Assembly (NCBI GenBank): GCA_015680685.1 | Contig: MNCI01004258.1 | Coordinates: 263,092 to 327,091 of the forward strand | From: Gnetum montanum | Lineage: Eukaryota > Streptophyta > Gnetopsida > Gnetales > Gnetaceae | DNA: 64,000 nucleotides | Reading direction: 5' to 3' | Shown: positions 12,043 to 24,232 of the stretch, piece after piece | Layout of the letters: each line of letters opens with the position of its first letter | Position numbering within the stretch: the first letter of the stretch is position 1 | Notes under the pieces: model-generated | Databases searched by the model: none | What the model was told of the DNA's origin: nothing | Seen by the model: the letters and a program-made list of their open reading frames with translations, nothing else | Program-made: the position numbers and the translations under genes

Positions 12043-15000
12043 TACCCTCATAGCTGACTAAAATCTCATCCTTGAGTTAACAGGATAAGACTAGGCTTTC
12101 TTTACAAAATTTAGAAGGTACAAGATTATTAATTAACTCTAACTACTAATTGACTCTAAGTGCCACAGTGATGTGTATAAAAATGACATAGTTACATGAA
12201 AAAAAAAAATTTGAAATGGCTTGATGTAGTTCATATTTCAAGCCATGGTGGCTCTTCCATCGGCTTCTTCCCTTTATCAAGAGGCTTCTAGAAAGTTCCT
12301 TCTCTTCTATCCTTGTCTTCTTTTTCTATATGTCCTCTCTATTGAGTATGGCATAGAGACTCCTTCAATTTTAACTATTGCATTGGCCTCTTTATTTAGT
12401 AGAAGGTACATTTCTCCTAAGTTCCATTCATCGCTATTAGTTAGTGTAGGCCATAATGGAGACTCTTTGAGTTACATCTCTACAACTTCTAGGTTGTGAA
12501 GGCCCTCCTTTTGGTATCCTCTTCTAGACCATCTGTAATCAATCAAGAGTTTAGAATTACCAAAATTTTTTGATCGGTGCTTAATTATTCATAATCTTTC
12601 TTGTACTTTTAGTTAGATCAAGTTCTTATCATCTTATGATTGTAGAGTTGAAGAATTTGCAAAAAAGGAACCCCTTAGGTGTTATATTATTTAGTTACTT
12701 ATGACCTTTTTATAGTTTTCTTACTTATTATGGCCTAAAATAGTTGGTGTGGTCTATTAGGAGTATAATCTAAATCTTTTTGGCCTTAGTTTGATTGATT
12801 AATGTTAAAAATTTTATTATTTCTTTGTACTTACCCTTTATAGTATCTTTTGGTGTTAAGAATTTTTGGCTCAAATTTTCAAATTTTTGCTTATATCATG
12901 CAATGCACCTACCCATGACCAAGTTGAGCTCTCCCTGATCAATAAGATTTAAGAATTTTGGAAATCAAAGCTATGAGGGAAAATTTATGGTCTTTTGAAG
13001 CTAGTGTGCAAGAGTTTTGAAAAAAAATTGCAAAAACTCTCTTGTTGCAAAATGAGGAAGTGAAAAATTTCACTAACTCCCATGCGTATATATACAATTG
13101 TTATATGTGTGACATCATAGATACAACATGGTAAGTGCCTACGACATTGTAGCTACAACATCATCATTAAAAAATTTCAAATTTTTCATTGATTTTTCTT
13201 AGAAAAAAAAGTCAAATGGAATATTTGAAAGATGTAAAGCTTATCTAGAAGATCATGGCCATTAATGATGCACAATTTTTGAAAATTTGACATTCAAAGT
13301 TCTTGAAGAACGAATCTTAGGCAACAAAATTTTATTGTATGAATAATAGATGGGTAATGAATTTCTGATGTATGGACAAAGTATTAGAAAATACAATAAC
13401 TGTTTACTAGATTTTCGATGATCTTGAAAGGCATAAGATGATGTGAAATTACTTGGCAAATATGAAATACAAGTGAATCCTCCCCAAAGTAGGCTCTAGC
13501 CCTTAGTGCCATTGTATAACCATGTCTAAAGTGTCCATATGCACTCAAGGAGTTAAATGTAAGACATACTTGTTTAGCAAAACACACATGTTAGTATCAC
13601 CAAATTGGAAAATAACATTATATTATACAAAACCACAAGTTATGATTAAATATAGATTGAGGTGAGATGTACTAGAGAAAGGATTGCTGAACTTGGGACG
13701 TGAGGTATCTTACCATAGGCATAATTAATCCTTGTGTGTTATTAATGGTTGAAGTAATTGTTAGCCCTTAGATTCAAACCAAGTCTAGACCACTTTCTAG
13801 TGACATTGCATTATCTCATCTCTGAGAGTTACAACTGCAAGACTACCACTATTGTAAGGAGTATTACCACTTGGTGTATTATCTAAGGGAGGAGTTTATT
13901 CATTACACTTTTTATGATTTTTTAGATTACTGATAAGCCACCTACCTTTAGGCATGGGTAACATGTCTTTCTAGTGGGACCCCTAGAAATGTATTCTTGC
14001 ACATTTATTTTATTTTTAACTGTGTCAACCTTATAAGAGCACTACCTTTAGGCATGGGTAACATGTCTTTCTAGTGACATGGTAAGGCAACACTTATTAT
14101 GCTCTTACTCCCATTTTTCATTAAATCAACAAGGATATAATACAACCTAAGTAATAGGATAGAACTTACATCAGTAATCCAAGAGAATCCACAAATCCCC
14201 TTGATGTCATACCCTTTTCATTCCCACTAGGTTCTTCACTTTTTGGTCCAAGCATAATGATCAAAAGTTTCTTCTTAGTTTTATATGGAAAGAATATAAT
14301 TATGGCCATGGTAAGAACCTCTTATTAATGGAATGGATGGATGAATGTTGTGGTCTCACTGTACAAATAATCAATCCCTTATGACTTGATAACATAGAAA
14401 AATCTTCACCTTATTGGACAAAGAAATTATTAAGAAATTGAAAAGTATAAAAGAATGGAAAAATGTATTAAAAAATGTGAAAATGTATATTAAGAAATTA
14501 GAAAATGAAAATAATTGTAGAAAAAAATTAAAAAACACTTATTAAATCCTGAATCAAGATAAGGCATCTCCCCCTCGACTAAACTCATGGGCAAGTATTC
14601 AAAAAATGCACCCTAGTTCTCTTGGATCATACACTTGAGGTTTCGTACTTACCATCCTTAGTGATTTAGTTTTTCTATTATCATACCATGTAATTGTGAT
14701 GGTAATTGAATTTTTATCATCTAAGTCCTTAGTTCCTCTTTTTGTTGGTGTATGATTATGGTATAGTGTTTCCATTTATAAGTTCTTAATTGGGGTCATT
14801 TTCTTAAAATGGGAATTAATAAGTGGTTCAAATATTTTTATGCATGTTTTAGATGATTTTAGGTTCTCAGTTTTTGGCCATTAGGTGTCTTTCAATTTAG
14901 TGATCTATGTGCTTTCTTGTGCACACACTTATTTGTCACATTTGATGTGGGCTAGTATAATCATTGTGTTAGCATTCTGAACTGTTGGTTCATAGTGAGA

Positions 15001-15450
15001 GGTTCATCTATTATGTTTTTTATTGGAGTGGTAATGGGTATTAGCCCTTACATAGGACTGGAAGACATTGTTTTGGTGAGGAAGGATGTTGCACTAGGTT
15101 GGCCTTGTGCTAGTTTTAATGAGCTAATAGATCTATGAGTTTTGTATTCATGTGTGAAAAATTTCCTAAAGAAAGGACATTTTCGATACTATGGTTGAGA
15201 TCTACTAGCATTATCATTTATGTGTATGTTTGCAGCACGAGCAGTATTCTTCCATTGATTTTGTGGTGCCAATCCTTCTTGTGTTGTTGGTGGTGAAATA
15301 TGGTGGAGAGAAGTATGAGCATATTAAGGATGTTGCTGAGGATAAGAGGTTTGAGATGGTGATCCCACATGAGATGTTGTAGGTTGATGATATTCAAGAG
15401 AGTGATAGTAGTGATTCAAGGTAAAGGAAATAAATCCATTTAGGGAAATA
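12043..15450 (-). other. Decayed element internal DNA, mostly non-coding 3' region
   Basis: Just inside the LTR is the PPT. Blocks at 13470-13560 (CCTCCCCAAAGTAGGCTCTAG) and 14310-14360 (GGATGAATGTTGTGG), and CATCTCCCCCTCGACTAA at 14567, align in order with the non-coding 3' region of the other Athila-type copies. An 84-codon plus-strand frame at 12245-12499 has no recognised relatives. Protease, RT, RNase H and integrase are absent, so a large internal deletion must lie near 14600-15450. Confidence 0.45.
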
Positions 15451-16484
15451 GGCTGTTAAACATAGTAGTCATATGGGTCTAGTTAGCAATAAGGGTATTG
15501 CTAGTTTGATGACAAAATCCCCCATGACTATGAGTTTTGCCACAATGAATGATAGTAGTGTTGAGGCTAATAAGAAGTCCCACTAGAATAGTATGGTTGG
15601 TTGTAAAACTATTTATAATTACCTTGTGAGTAAGGTAATTTCCTAGGCATTTGCTTTTGCACGAACTTGGGATTCAAAGTAAAAGCCCCAAACTCTTGTA
15701 GATGTAACATAACTAGGAAATAGCCCTTTGGATGATCATATTGGAAAAAGTCATGATGCCTATCCTTGTTCTTTCCATGACTCCCATCTTTGGATCCCCC
15801 ATGATCATTGGATCCATTCTTCCCTAAACCAGGATTATTTATAGTGGACTATAAGTTTTGGTTCAAGTCCCCTTCATTGAAACCATGGGGAGGAGAGCCA
15901 GTGAAATGAGAACCCCTAGAGAATGGATCCTCACTGTCTTTTTGGTAGAGCAGGAAGAAGGGGTTATTGAATCATTTTCTCTTTGTAGCTTCATAGTACT
16001 TCTCCTATTGCTAATCAATTTTACATTGTGCATCAGTGGGATGGTAATCCTTAGAGTTGTGATCCTGCACAACATACTCAGCATGGAGCCCCTAGATGTC
16101 CAATCTCATAAGAGTTTGTTAGAGCATCGTAGGAACTAATCAATTAGGTAACAACACAATGTTACCCTTCATATCCCTTCACCACATTTGGTCAGCCTGA
16201 TGTAGGATGAAGGTGAAGTCAAGCACATACTCATTGGGATGAGTATATACCACTCAACATTATTGGGGCATTGGTTGATTTGATCATTCATTCCTTTGAT
16301 TGAATGTGTGCTTGAATTTCAATGGAGAATCATCATTATAAGAAGAAGACATTTTCAAATTAGAAGAAAAAATTAGTGTGCTTTTATAATTATTTTCAGT
16401 TAAAATGATTATGAATTTAAGGTTCAATCCAATGATGTTAAATAATTTTCACTAAGTCCTAGATAGCACACGTATCTAACTAAA
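15450..16484 (-). pseudogene. Gag remnant of Athila-type element
   Basis: Minus-strand frames give AEYVVQDHNSKDYHP, PFFLLYQKDSEDPFSRGS and KGYFLVMLHLQEFGAF, colinear with gag of the copy at 1-8171 but lacking its middle (the WYRSL..NLRKKI block). It lies directly after the PBS. Stops and shifts make it non-coding. Confidence 0.6.
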
Positions 16485-17399
16485 GTCCCTGGTAACGGTG
16501 CCAATGATGAGCAGCAAGTATATCCTATGCCCAACCATACGAATCACTAGTGTTTACTCAATGATCTGGTCAAATTTTGTGGACTTCAGTTCTCTAAGTA
16601 CACTAGGTTTTAGGAGGTAAAACTAACCATTGCAATTGTCATCTTCCTAGTTCCATTTTTAAAGTTCAAGGGTATGGTTAAGTGTAACTGAGGCATATGA
16701 TTTTTATCATTTTCACCTTTTATGAATTTAGTCATCTAATGAATAAGAATAAAGAATAAAGTAATTTAATTGCTAATTTAATCTACTAACTAGCTAATAC
16801 TTAGCTAAACTAATCCTAACATAAGCATCCATTCCCACTTGCCATACACATCCTAAATACATATAGTGTTATTTGGTTACCAAACGCTAAGCGTTACTGG
16901 GATTACCCAGTGTTAAATGTATGTTTGAAGTGATCATACTTATGTTTTCTATTTAATTTATATTAATTAGTCACTTAATTACTTAAAAACATTAAAGTAA
17001 ATTACTTGAATATTAAATGCATAGGTAAAATAATTAATCTAGTCCAAGTGCTACAAGGTTTATTAGAAAAGCTCATCTTTATTGTCATTCACATTGAAGT
17101 GCTTAGGTACAACAATGCTTGAATAAGATTTTGTACACTCTATAACTCCTATTATGGGCACTTAGAAAATATTCTAACTTTGAAGTGGAAAAACTGCAAA
17201 TGCTTCACTACAACTAATAAAGAAATGCCATAAATGTTGTGGGTAGGTGCACATTTATAGGTGAAAATAGGATGCCCCATTGATGGGTACACATCAATGG
17301 GTCAAAGCCTGCATTAATAGGATCATGTCGACAAGATCTCATCAACAAGGTTGTGTCAATGGCATCCCATCAATGTGCCCAAACCATAACAACTCATCA
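16485..17399 (-). repeat. PBS and 5' LTR of a minus-strand Athila-type copy
   Basis: The PBS at 16504-16485 reads TTGGCACCGTTACCAGGGAC on the minus strand, a good tRNA-Asp match. The LTR runs 17399-16505 (TGATGAGTTG...CTCATCA). Its U3 has CATTGATG/CATCAATG palindrome-like units. It differs in U3 from the LTR at 10712-12042, so the two may not be a pair. At 17400 it joins RT coding sequence of another element without a visible matching target duplication on the far side. Confidence 0.7.
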
Positions 17400-17940
17400 A
17401 TTAGCAAGCCACGTTGAATATTGAACTAGATATATAATTTGGTTGTTTAATAACTTTTTGATCTCAAATTCCATAGCTAGCTTAAATGATGGATTAAATT
17501 TCCTTTGTTTTTATTTAATTGTCTTAAAACCATTTATCAAAATAATTTTATGTGTCATCACATCTAGTCGAAAAGTTTTAAGATCATCATAAGATCAAGA
17601 AAAATTTTCCAAGTTACTTTATAAAGTAATAATAAATTTTGCTTGAAAACTAAATCCTTTTCCTTTATGACATTTAACATCTTTGGTATTTGAGTAGATC
17701 CAAGATTTATTGCTTCAAAAGCTTGATTGTCTAGATTCTATATATCTTTTCCAGTAATCAAATTTTTACTAAACCTATGTTCATAATTAATCACCTTTAT
17801 TGGGAATAGAATTTATCTTAAACCTTGATGTGGTTTTAGGTATGATTTGAATTTTCAATTCCTCTTTATTTTTCATAAACATGAGTACTTGATCATCATC
17901 TTCAAACACTTGTAAATGCTTTATGTTATCTGGAACTGAT
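17400..17940 (-). pseudogene. RT N-terminus and linker of aRNH-bearing Ty3 element, truncated
   Basis: The minus strand reads PDNIKHLQVFEDDD, then INLGSTQIPK, then HKIILINGFKTIK.KQRKFNPSF and EIKKLLNNQIIYLVQYSTWLAN. The last part matches the conserved start of RT, where KKLL..III.L.YS.WVAN precedes the fingers. It stops exactly at 17400 where an LTR begins, so the polymerase palm with its YxDD box is missing. Confidence 0.65.
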
Positions 17941-18506
17941 GGCTAATGTTCTTTCTCAGTCATTACACCTTCATAACTTTCTATCTTTTTTACATCTAAT
18001 GATGAAGCTACTTTTGCTAAGTCATCTACTATATAATTATCCTTTCTACCTATATTTTCTATTTGGTACTGATGAAATTGATCAAACATTTTGCAAACAA
18101 GTTGTTTATAAGGTTGCAAGAATGAGCTTTTTACTACAAAATTACCTTTAATCTACTCACAAAATAATCTTGAGTCTCCCTTAATGGTGATTACCTTGAT
18201 TCCTTTTTCCAACGTGATTTTAATTCTGACACTTAAAGCTTTGTATTTAGCCTTGTTTTTAGTACAAGAAAAAGATAGATAAACTACCTTGAATATTTTT
18301 AGGAAATCATCTTTTACTAGAACTATTGCAATTCCTACACCTTTTGAGTTACAAGAACCATCGAAGTAGAGTTTCCATTTGCTTTCACCTTGAGATTCTT
18401 CTTTTTCCAAATTATCAACTTCTTGAAGTGTGTAAATTCTAGTTTCAAAAGCTCTTATTCCAACAACTTTGTTCTTTCCATTTGAACTAATTTTTTCATT
18501 CATCAA
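17940..18506 (-). pseudogene. Archaeal-type RNase H (aRNH) of a Ty3 element
   Basis: WKLYFDGSCNSKGVGIAIVL holds the first catalytic Asp, and KVITIKGDSRLF holds a later Asp in the GDS motif. Between them the expected AEYEAL block reads AKYKAL, so both glutamates, including the catalytic one, are lysines (G to A changes on the coding strand). The C-terminal part reads DLAKVASSLDVKKIESYEG in the same direction after a break. The domain would have degraded RNA in RNA-DNA hybrids. It follows the protease directly. Confidence 0.7.
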
Positions 18507-18559
18507 AGGCTTACTATAAATGTATATTTAATTTGGCTCTCCTTTCCAAGTTAGCCACA

Positions 18560-18881
18560 TATGTGAGTAATCCATTGATATGTAACCTAAGGAATTCTTA
18601 CTCCAACTTCTATGTAACAAAAGACTATGTGAATATCATATATCTGCCACTTGAATACTTACTCTACTTTTGATACAAGGTTTAGAAGTGATTTCTAATA
18701 GAACATTTTGTAGTTGATCCACAATCTTTACTCTACTTTTGTCTACTTGAACAATCTTTTTATTTGATTTTTCTATAATCAAACCAAGTTTTTTGCATAT
18801 AGATGATGACATAATGGTGGATGTAGCTCCAAAATTGACTAAACAATTGTGGAGATACTTGTCTTTCAACTCCATTATCAA
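18560..18881 (-). pseudogene. Retropepsin of aRNH-bearing Ty3 element, active site lost
   Basis: The open frame at 18881-18636 reads CLVNFGATSTIMSSSICKKLGL, in which the usual active-site D-S/L-G-A-T is N-F-G-A-T, so the catalytic Asp is replaced by Asn. Downstream after a stop is a LLLHRSW segment in place of LLLGRPW, typical of the protease C-terminal half. The domain sits between gag and aRNH. Confidence 0.6.
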
Positions 18882-19277
18882 AAGAAAAGGAGGAGCTTCT
18901 TTATCAGGAGTACAATCATAACTAGCTTTTTTTGTCTTATCAATGTTAGATACATAGCTTAACTCTAATTCTCCAACTCTCTTTTTACCTTTAATGAACT
19001 CTAAAGCCTTTCTTTATTGATCTCCAATTTGTAGTAATTGATATATGCTAATGGTTACCCTAACATGTTTTAGGTCCTTAACTAGATCATATTCTCCATC
19101 TCCATAAAAGCTTGGTTTCTTTATCCATTTATTAAGAGTTTGATTTTGAGTACTTTGCTCTACTTGATCTTCTTTATTGTTATTTTTCTCACTTCTACAT
19201 GGTTCAAAAATATTTCTCTTAGTAGATGGATTAGAAATAATGTTTAGAGGCCTTGAAGTAGTTAATCTTTCTTTTGA

Positions 19278-20530
19278 TCATAGATTATATCCATTTTCTT
19301 CATTTTTATTACACTCTTCATCTAATGATATATCCTCTTCAGAACTTAATAGAGAAGAAGTTTCATTAGATCCATTATTAGAAGATTTTCTTACATAATG
19401 AACATTAGATAGCTCATTATCTAATTCAATATTAAGGAAGTTGGACATTGCAAGATCACTATCATCCTCATCTTCTACTAACTTAGTATCTTGATTCTTG
19501 TGTTTCCTATTTTTCTTTTCTTTCTTGATTTTAATTTTTGCCAAAGCTTTTCCTAGTTTCACTATTTTATTGGAAAAGTCTCTTATTAATTTTCCTTTTT
19601 TAGATTCTTTGCTTTCTAACTCTTGCTCTGTCTTAACACAAGATGGACCTAGTAATGCTTTAAGTTGAGCAAAATCTTGCATGGGAATCATTTTCTCTTC
19701 TCTCTTTTGAGTTTTAATAATCTCTTCATGATTCAAGTTTAATTATTTTTCTAATTGTATAGCTTTACTAAAGTAGTCATTCAGTGTTAACAAGTTTAGA
19801 GTTCTCCTTAACCAATTGAAATATTGGGATTCATAGCCTTAAGAGAAGTATCTTTAAGCACTTCATTTGATGCTCTATATTGTCTTTGAAAGAGCTAACA
19901 AATTTGGTGAAATTTAATGTTGAAATCTCTAATTGACTCTATAACTCTTTAGTTAGCTTCTACTAGCCCACAGAACAATTGTTGTTGATCCAATTAATTG
20001 TCAAATTGAGCTAAGAAAAGACTCTTCATATCATCCCAACTCGTAATACTATTGCTTAGCAAGTTTGAATACCAAATTTGAGCCATATCCTTTAAATTTA
20101 CTACAAACAACCTACAATCTTGACCTTGATGTCAAACATTTGCATGAGCCAAAGCGAACTCAAATCAGTAAATGTATTCTTTAGCCAAGTAAGCTTTTCC
20201 AAGAATAAAAGGTTTAGCCAAATATTTGAAAACTACCTTAGGAATGTCATTGTAGTTTTGAAATCCTAAAGATGTAACTCTTTGTCAAGAATTTTCCACC
20301 CTATTAGAATTCCTTTTGATCGTTGAATTCTTATACTTCTTTGACTTTCTCTTATAGACTAATAAACTAGATAAAAGAGGTGATTTCTTTATTCTTTTGG
20401 TCTTTACTCCACTAGTTATTCCAAACTCAAGAACCCTTTTATGTTCTTCTTCTGATGAATAAGTAGTCTTATAATCAAGAATTTGTTTAAAACCTTTGAA
20501 ATCTTCCAAACTATCGAGTTGTTTGGTCAT
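19278..20530 (-). pseudogene. Gag-like region of aRNH-bearing Ty3 element
   Basis: Two open frames (20530-20285 and 19736-19278) encode lysine- and glutamate-rich protein. The second has a basic KIKIKKEKKNRKHKNQ stretch followed by an acidic serine-rich tail. No conserved capsid motif or zinc knuckle is visible. Assignment rests on position upstream of the protease. Confidence 0.45.
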
Positions 20531-20699
20531 GAACTAAAAATAGTCTCTAATTTCTTAAGCCCTCTTAGCAACAAAAAGAACTATTGGTGTGCTAGGACTA
20601 TCAAGCTTATGAACTTAAATGACAAATTGTCCTCCTTCTAGTGCTAAAAGAACTATTGGTGACTGTTTGGAACCATCAACATTGGACCCTCCAGGTCTT

Positions 20700-22050
20700 G
20701 TGACTAGGGGGAAGGGGGGTTGGGTCATGGGATCGAAGGTGTTCTTCAAACAGGGCTTAGGTGCTTATTGGTCTCTAGGAACACTAAGGCCCAAATACCT
20801 CCAAATAGACTCAGTAGTTATAAAAAAAACTAGTTGTGAGTATGTATTTGCTATTGCAAATATTTTAATGGTTTCTTTGTGTATAAAACTATAATTCACT
20901 ATCACTAAAGAGATTTAGCTGTCTTTGTGAAATACTATGAGTTGTTGAAGATTCCTATCTTGTTCAATCACTTAGTCTATATAGTCCCTATAGTATGATA
21001 CTTGTAACAAATAAAATTTTGAAAAAACGTTTGAACACAATTCTAACAATCTACTCCTAATTTCCCCCACTGAGAAAGTTCCATAAGAAAACTAGAAATA
21101 GAGCAAGATTCAATGGACTTAGAAAGAGAAAGAAAAGAAAGAAGATTTATGTGAAATCTCAAATATTTAACCAAGATAAATTGACATAAGGAAACACTTC
21201 ATAATAAAACTATTCCAATTCAGTCTAACTATGAATTGTCCAAACCTTCTAAATTCAACAAGCAAATTTCTAAAAGATAGTCTTATTACACTTCCAAAGA
21301 TTTTTCTAGATTCTCTATGCTTAAAACAAGCAATTTCATTAAGACATTACTATTAAATATCTCTTGAGGCTTTTCAACAACATAAGCTCTTCTATGGAAA
21401 ATCTTAATAGGAGTCTAATATTGTGCAAAAATAAAGCTATAAAAATAACCTAGAGAAAATCCCAAAATTAAATGTCAAGCATGATACTATCTAAACTATT
21501 AGCTAACTAACTAAAACAAAATGGGAAGAAATGAACTCATAGGATTAAAACAAAGAAGTTGAATTAATGCCTTTAGCAAGCCATGCTTTACAATCTTCAA
21601 AGTTCCTTCTTCTGAAATCCCTCCAAAATTCCCCTTCCTTCTCCTCTATCTTTAAAGGTTCTTTATAGTAACCTTAGGGTAGTTACAATAATCATGAGAA
21701 GTTAAGGGTATTACAAATAACTAGGGAATTTATTCATAACTTCCTTGAGAATTTATAACTTCTAAGAGAAAAATAAGCTATAATTGGCAACTGTCTTCTT
21801 ATCAATTACAACCTTACAAATATCAAGGACATCTATTTATAGCCTTCACAAGAAATTATAACTTCCATTGGAAATTTTAAATTCCAAAAATTAAAGTTTT
21901 ATTTATTAATTGATTATAACTTCTCCCATTTTGGAACCATAAACCTTCCTTTTCTAAAAAAATACTCATTGTAATCTAAATAAACCTTAGTTCCTTATTT
22001 ATAATAATTCACTTTTGTCTTAGAATTAAATTTTTATTAAGGTCATATAA
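20700..22050 (-). repeat. LTR-like copy (5' side) of aRNH-bearing Ty3 element
   Basis: 20750-21310 aligns with 10085-10690. The copy seems to continue to about 22050, where sequence character changes; the far end is not defined. Shared blocks are those listed for the other copy. A G-rich tract at 20702-20730 lies at its inner edge. Confidence 0.45.
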
Positions 22051-22059
22051 CCTTAATAT

Positions 22060-23440
22060 ATGTGGTTTGTTTTTGACATGCCTCATGTCGATGCTTGTCT
22101 TTATGGCCATCATGGCCATTGTTGTGTCTCCTCCATTGCATGCATTCCTTATGTATCTTACATTTCTTGCTTTCAAATCCTACTACTACGACTCAAGCAT
22201 GGCACTCCCACCAACGTTGCCCTTGGTTTCTACACTCATTACTGCTTGGTGCTACTTAGTAACTATTGCCTCCATCGTAGAGAAGAAATTGCAAATTCAA
22301 GCCCTATTCTGGTTTCATGGTGTCAATGCCCTATGGTCGTGTGATCCCCTGTAAAATGGAACTTGCTTGCATGCAATATGAGAGTAACTACCTTCCAAAT
22401 CTCTAGTGCTACTATGCAAAAATTCTATGAAAAATACCCTCTATTTAGGGTTCTTGGACCTACAAATTTTAGTATTTAGTAGCCACTACCTTAAGGCTTT
22501 TTTAAAAATGTTAAATTATTAATGCCTATAGGTTTGGCATGATTATTTTCTCTAGAACACCAATTCATATAGATTTTCTCCTTTGCATAGTTGTTGGGCT
22601 TGTGTTCTTTCATAAATATAGAATTCTCATTTGTTTGTGGCTGCACTTTGTATTGTTGTAATTTCTTTTGTGAAAATGGTTTTTGTTTAAAATATTAATG
22701 AATTTCTAGGCAATTTTATTAACTATTTTCATAACTGTTTAACAAGAATCTTGTTAATTTTGTGTTAAAATTATGGTCTTGCTCTTCCAATGTTTAATCA
22801 AATGTTTCTGAGCACTTAGATTGGGTATTTTCCTTTTGTTTAATTTAAGATTCATAACTCTACAACTTAATTCTTTCCCATCATTTGGAAATCACTATAG
22901 ATTGAAATGTATAACATGCGAATTAATTTCCACATGATGAAGTTATTCATTAGTTTTTTCACAGAGTTTCTTGCATATTTATAGGAAAAATGGATGCACT
23001 AAATTTCATTATTTTTGGGAAACATCCAGTTTACCCCTACACTAAAACTAATAAACTGATAAGCTGACAAAATGTAGGTACCAATGGAGACACAAACGTA
23101 AATGAACCTTTTTTCAATTTTCAAATTAATTCCCAAATTTCATCTCCTCCATTGTATATGGGAAAACCATAATTTCTTCATAACATAGGTTGAAAATGCC
23201 TTACTAAGCTTCCATTAAATCCATGCTTATGAACTCAAAATAAGCACACTTATATAAAGAGCACTTTTCTTTAACACCTTTATCGATTATGCTTCTCATG
23301 AAATTGTCCCTTTTAAAATAAATAATTTAACTCTCATTTTCCAATCATCTTTGAGAAGCTAAATTGAGCAATTTCATTTCTTAATCTTATTTAATAAAAC
23401 CTACTCCATAAATATGGTGTAAACATGATAATAGTAAGCT
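22060..23440. other. Stretch without a recognised gene
   Basis: Two overlapping plus-strand frames of about 95 codons (22060-22344, 22067-22354) are open but neither resembles a known protein. The rest is AT-rich. It may be the flank of the neighbouring elements. Confidence 0.4.
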
Positions 23441-23499
23441 ATGATGACTGTGCATAATTTTGTTTGTATGAAAGGTTTTGGCAACTTATTGTATACTAA

Positions 23500-24232
23500 C
23501 TCATAGTGAAAATAGCCTATAGGTAGTTTTCAAGTGGATCAGTAGGCCCTTAAGGCATCGTTGACTCTCATGCTCCAAGCTCACCTATACTTACTAATGA
23601 TCCTAGTAAGGATTTGTGTGATTTCTATATTTGTTACTTTTTCTTGACCATTTTCTTAGGAGTGATATGATGTTGATAGTTTATGTTTCATTCTTGAGCA
23701 TATCATTAGTTTTCTAAAAGTACAAGCTATAAAGTATGTTTCATTATTTGAAAAAAGTGCCCTAGAAACATAAAACTTGTTTACCACACTTTGTTGAAAA
23801 ATCTGGCTATAGTCATGGATGTATAATCTATTCTTGTTGTAACCGCTACCCATTTCATTCAATAGTTCACTCTAACAATGATGTAAGATTTTCCATTAGA
23901 CATGGGTATGACGGAAACCATGAAACCAATACTGTGAAGATCAAATGATTGTAATGGTTGGATCCATTGTTGTTTATAATCATTTCTTTATCTCTTTGGC
24001 TTCGCTCACAGGACTTGACGAAGTGATGTGCAACCTTGAAGATTGTAGGCCAAAAGTACCTTGTAATAAGGATTTTGATTGTCATTTTCCTATTTACACA
24101 ATAACCTCCATAAGGACCGTTGTATGCATCTTGGAGTATTCTTAGTAGATCTTTATCAAGCATGTACCATTGCAACAATCCATTTACACAAATCTTATAA
24201 AGGTTACAAGCCTTCCACAATGTGATGATCAT
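23500..24232 (-). pseudogene. Integrase remnant
   Basis: The frame at 24232-23867 reads LQDAYNGPYGGYCVNRKMTIKILITRYFWPTIFKVAHHFVKSCERSQ, matching the HHCC zinc-binding region and the stretch after it. One or more zinc-binding His are replaced (GPYGGY for GHFGGH-like sequence). A second piece (23862-23656) matches the core, VVNKFYVSRALFSNNE, where the catalytic Asp position reads Asn. Not functional. Confidence 0.6.

Larger units (their letters stand above)
9950..22050 (-). mobile_element. Decayed Ty3-type element of an aRNH-bearing lineage, interrupted
   Basis: Minus-strand order is LTR-like copy (about 20750 rightward), gag (20530-19278), protease (18881-18560), archaeal-type RNase H (18506-17940), linker and RT start (17940-17400), then an abrupt switch to an Athila-type LTR at 17399. 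The second LTR-like copy (9950-10690) lies beyond the Athila-type material. The rest of RT, RNase H and integrase is missing. Having aRNH between PR and RT resembles a group of plant polyproteins I recall, in which a PDNIKHWQVF-like linker joins aRNH to RT; here PDNIKHLQVFEDDD is visible. Element boundaries are approximate. Confidence 0.6.

Noticed and set aside
10712-17399. A single complete Athila-type element bounded by these two LTRs
   Set aside because: The U3 regions differ in core motif and length, and flanking five-mers (AGAGC, ATTAG) do not match.
22060-22354. Two overlapping plus-strand frames of about 95 codons
   Set aside because: Open in two frames at once with no protein resemblance; no promoter or splice evidence.
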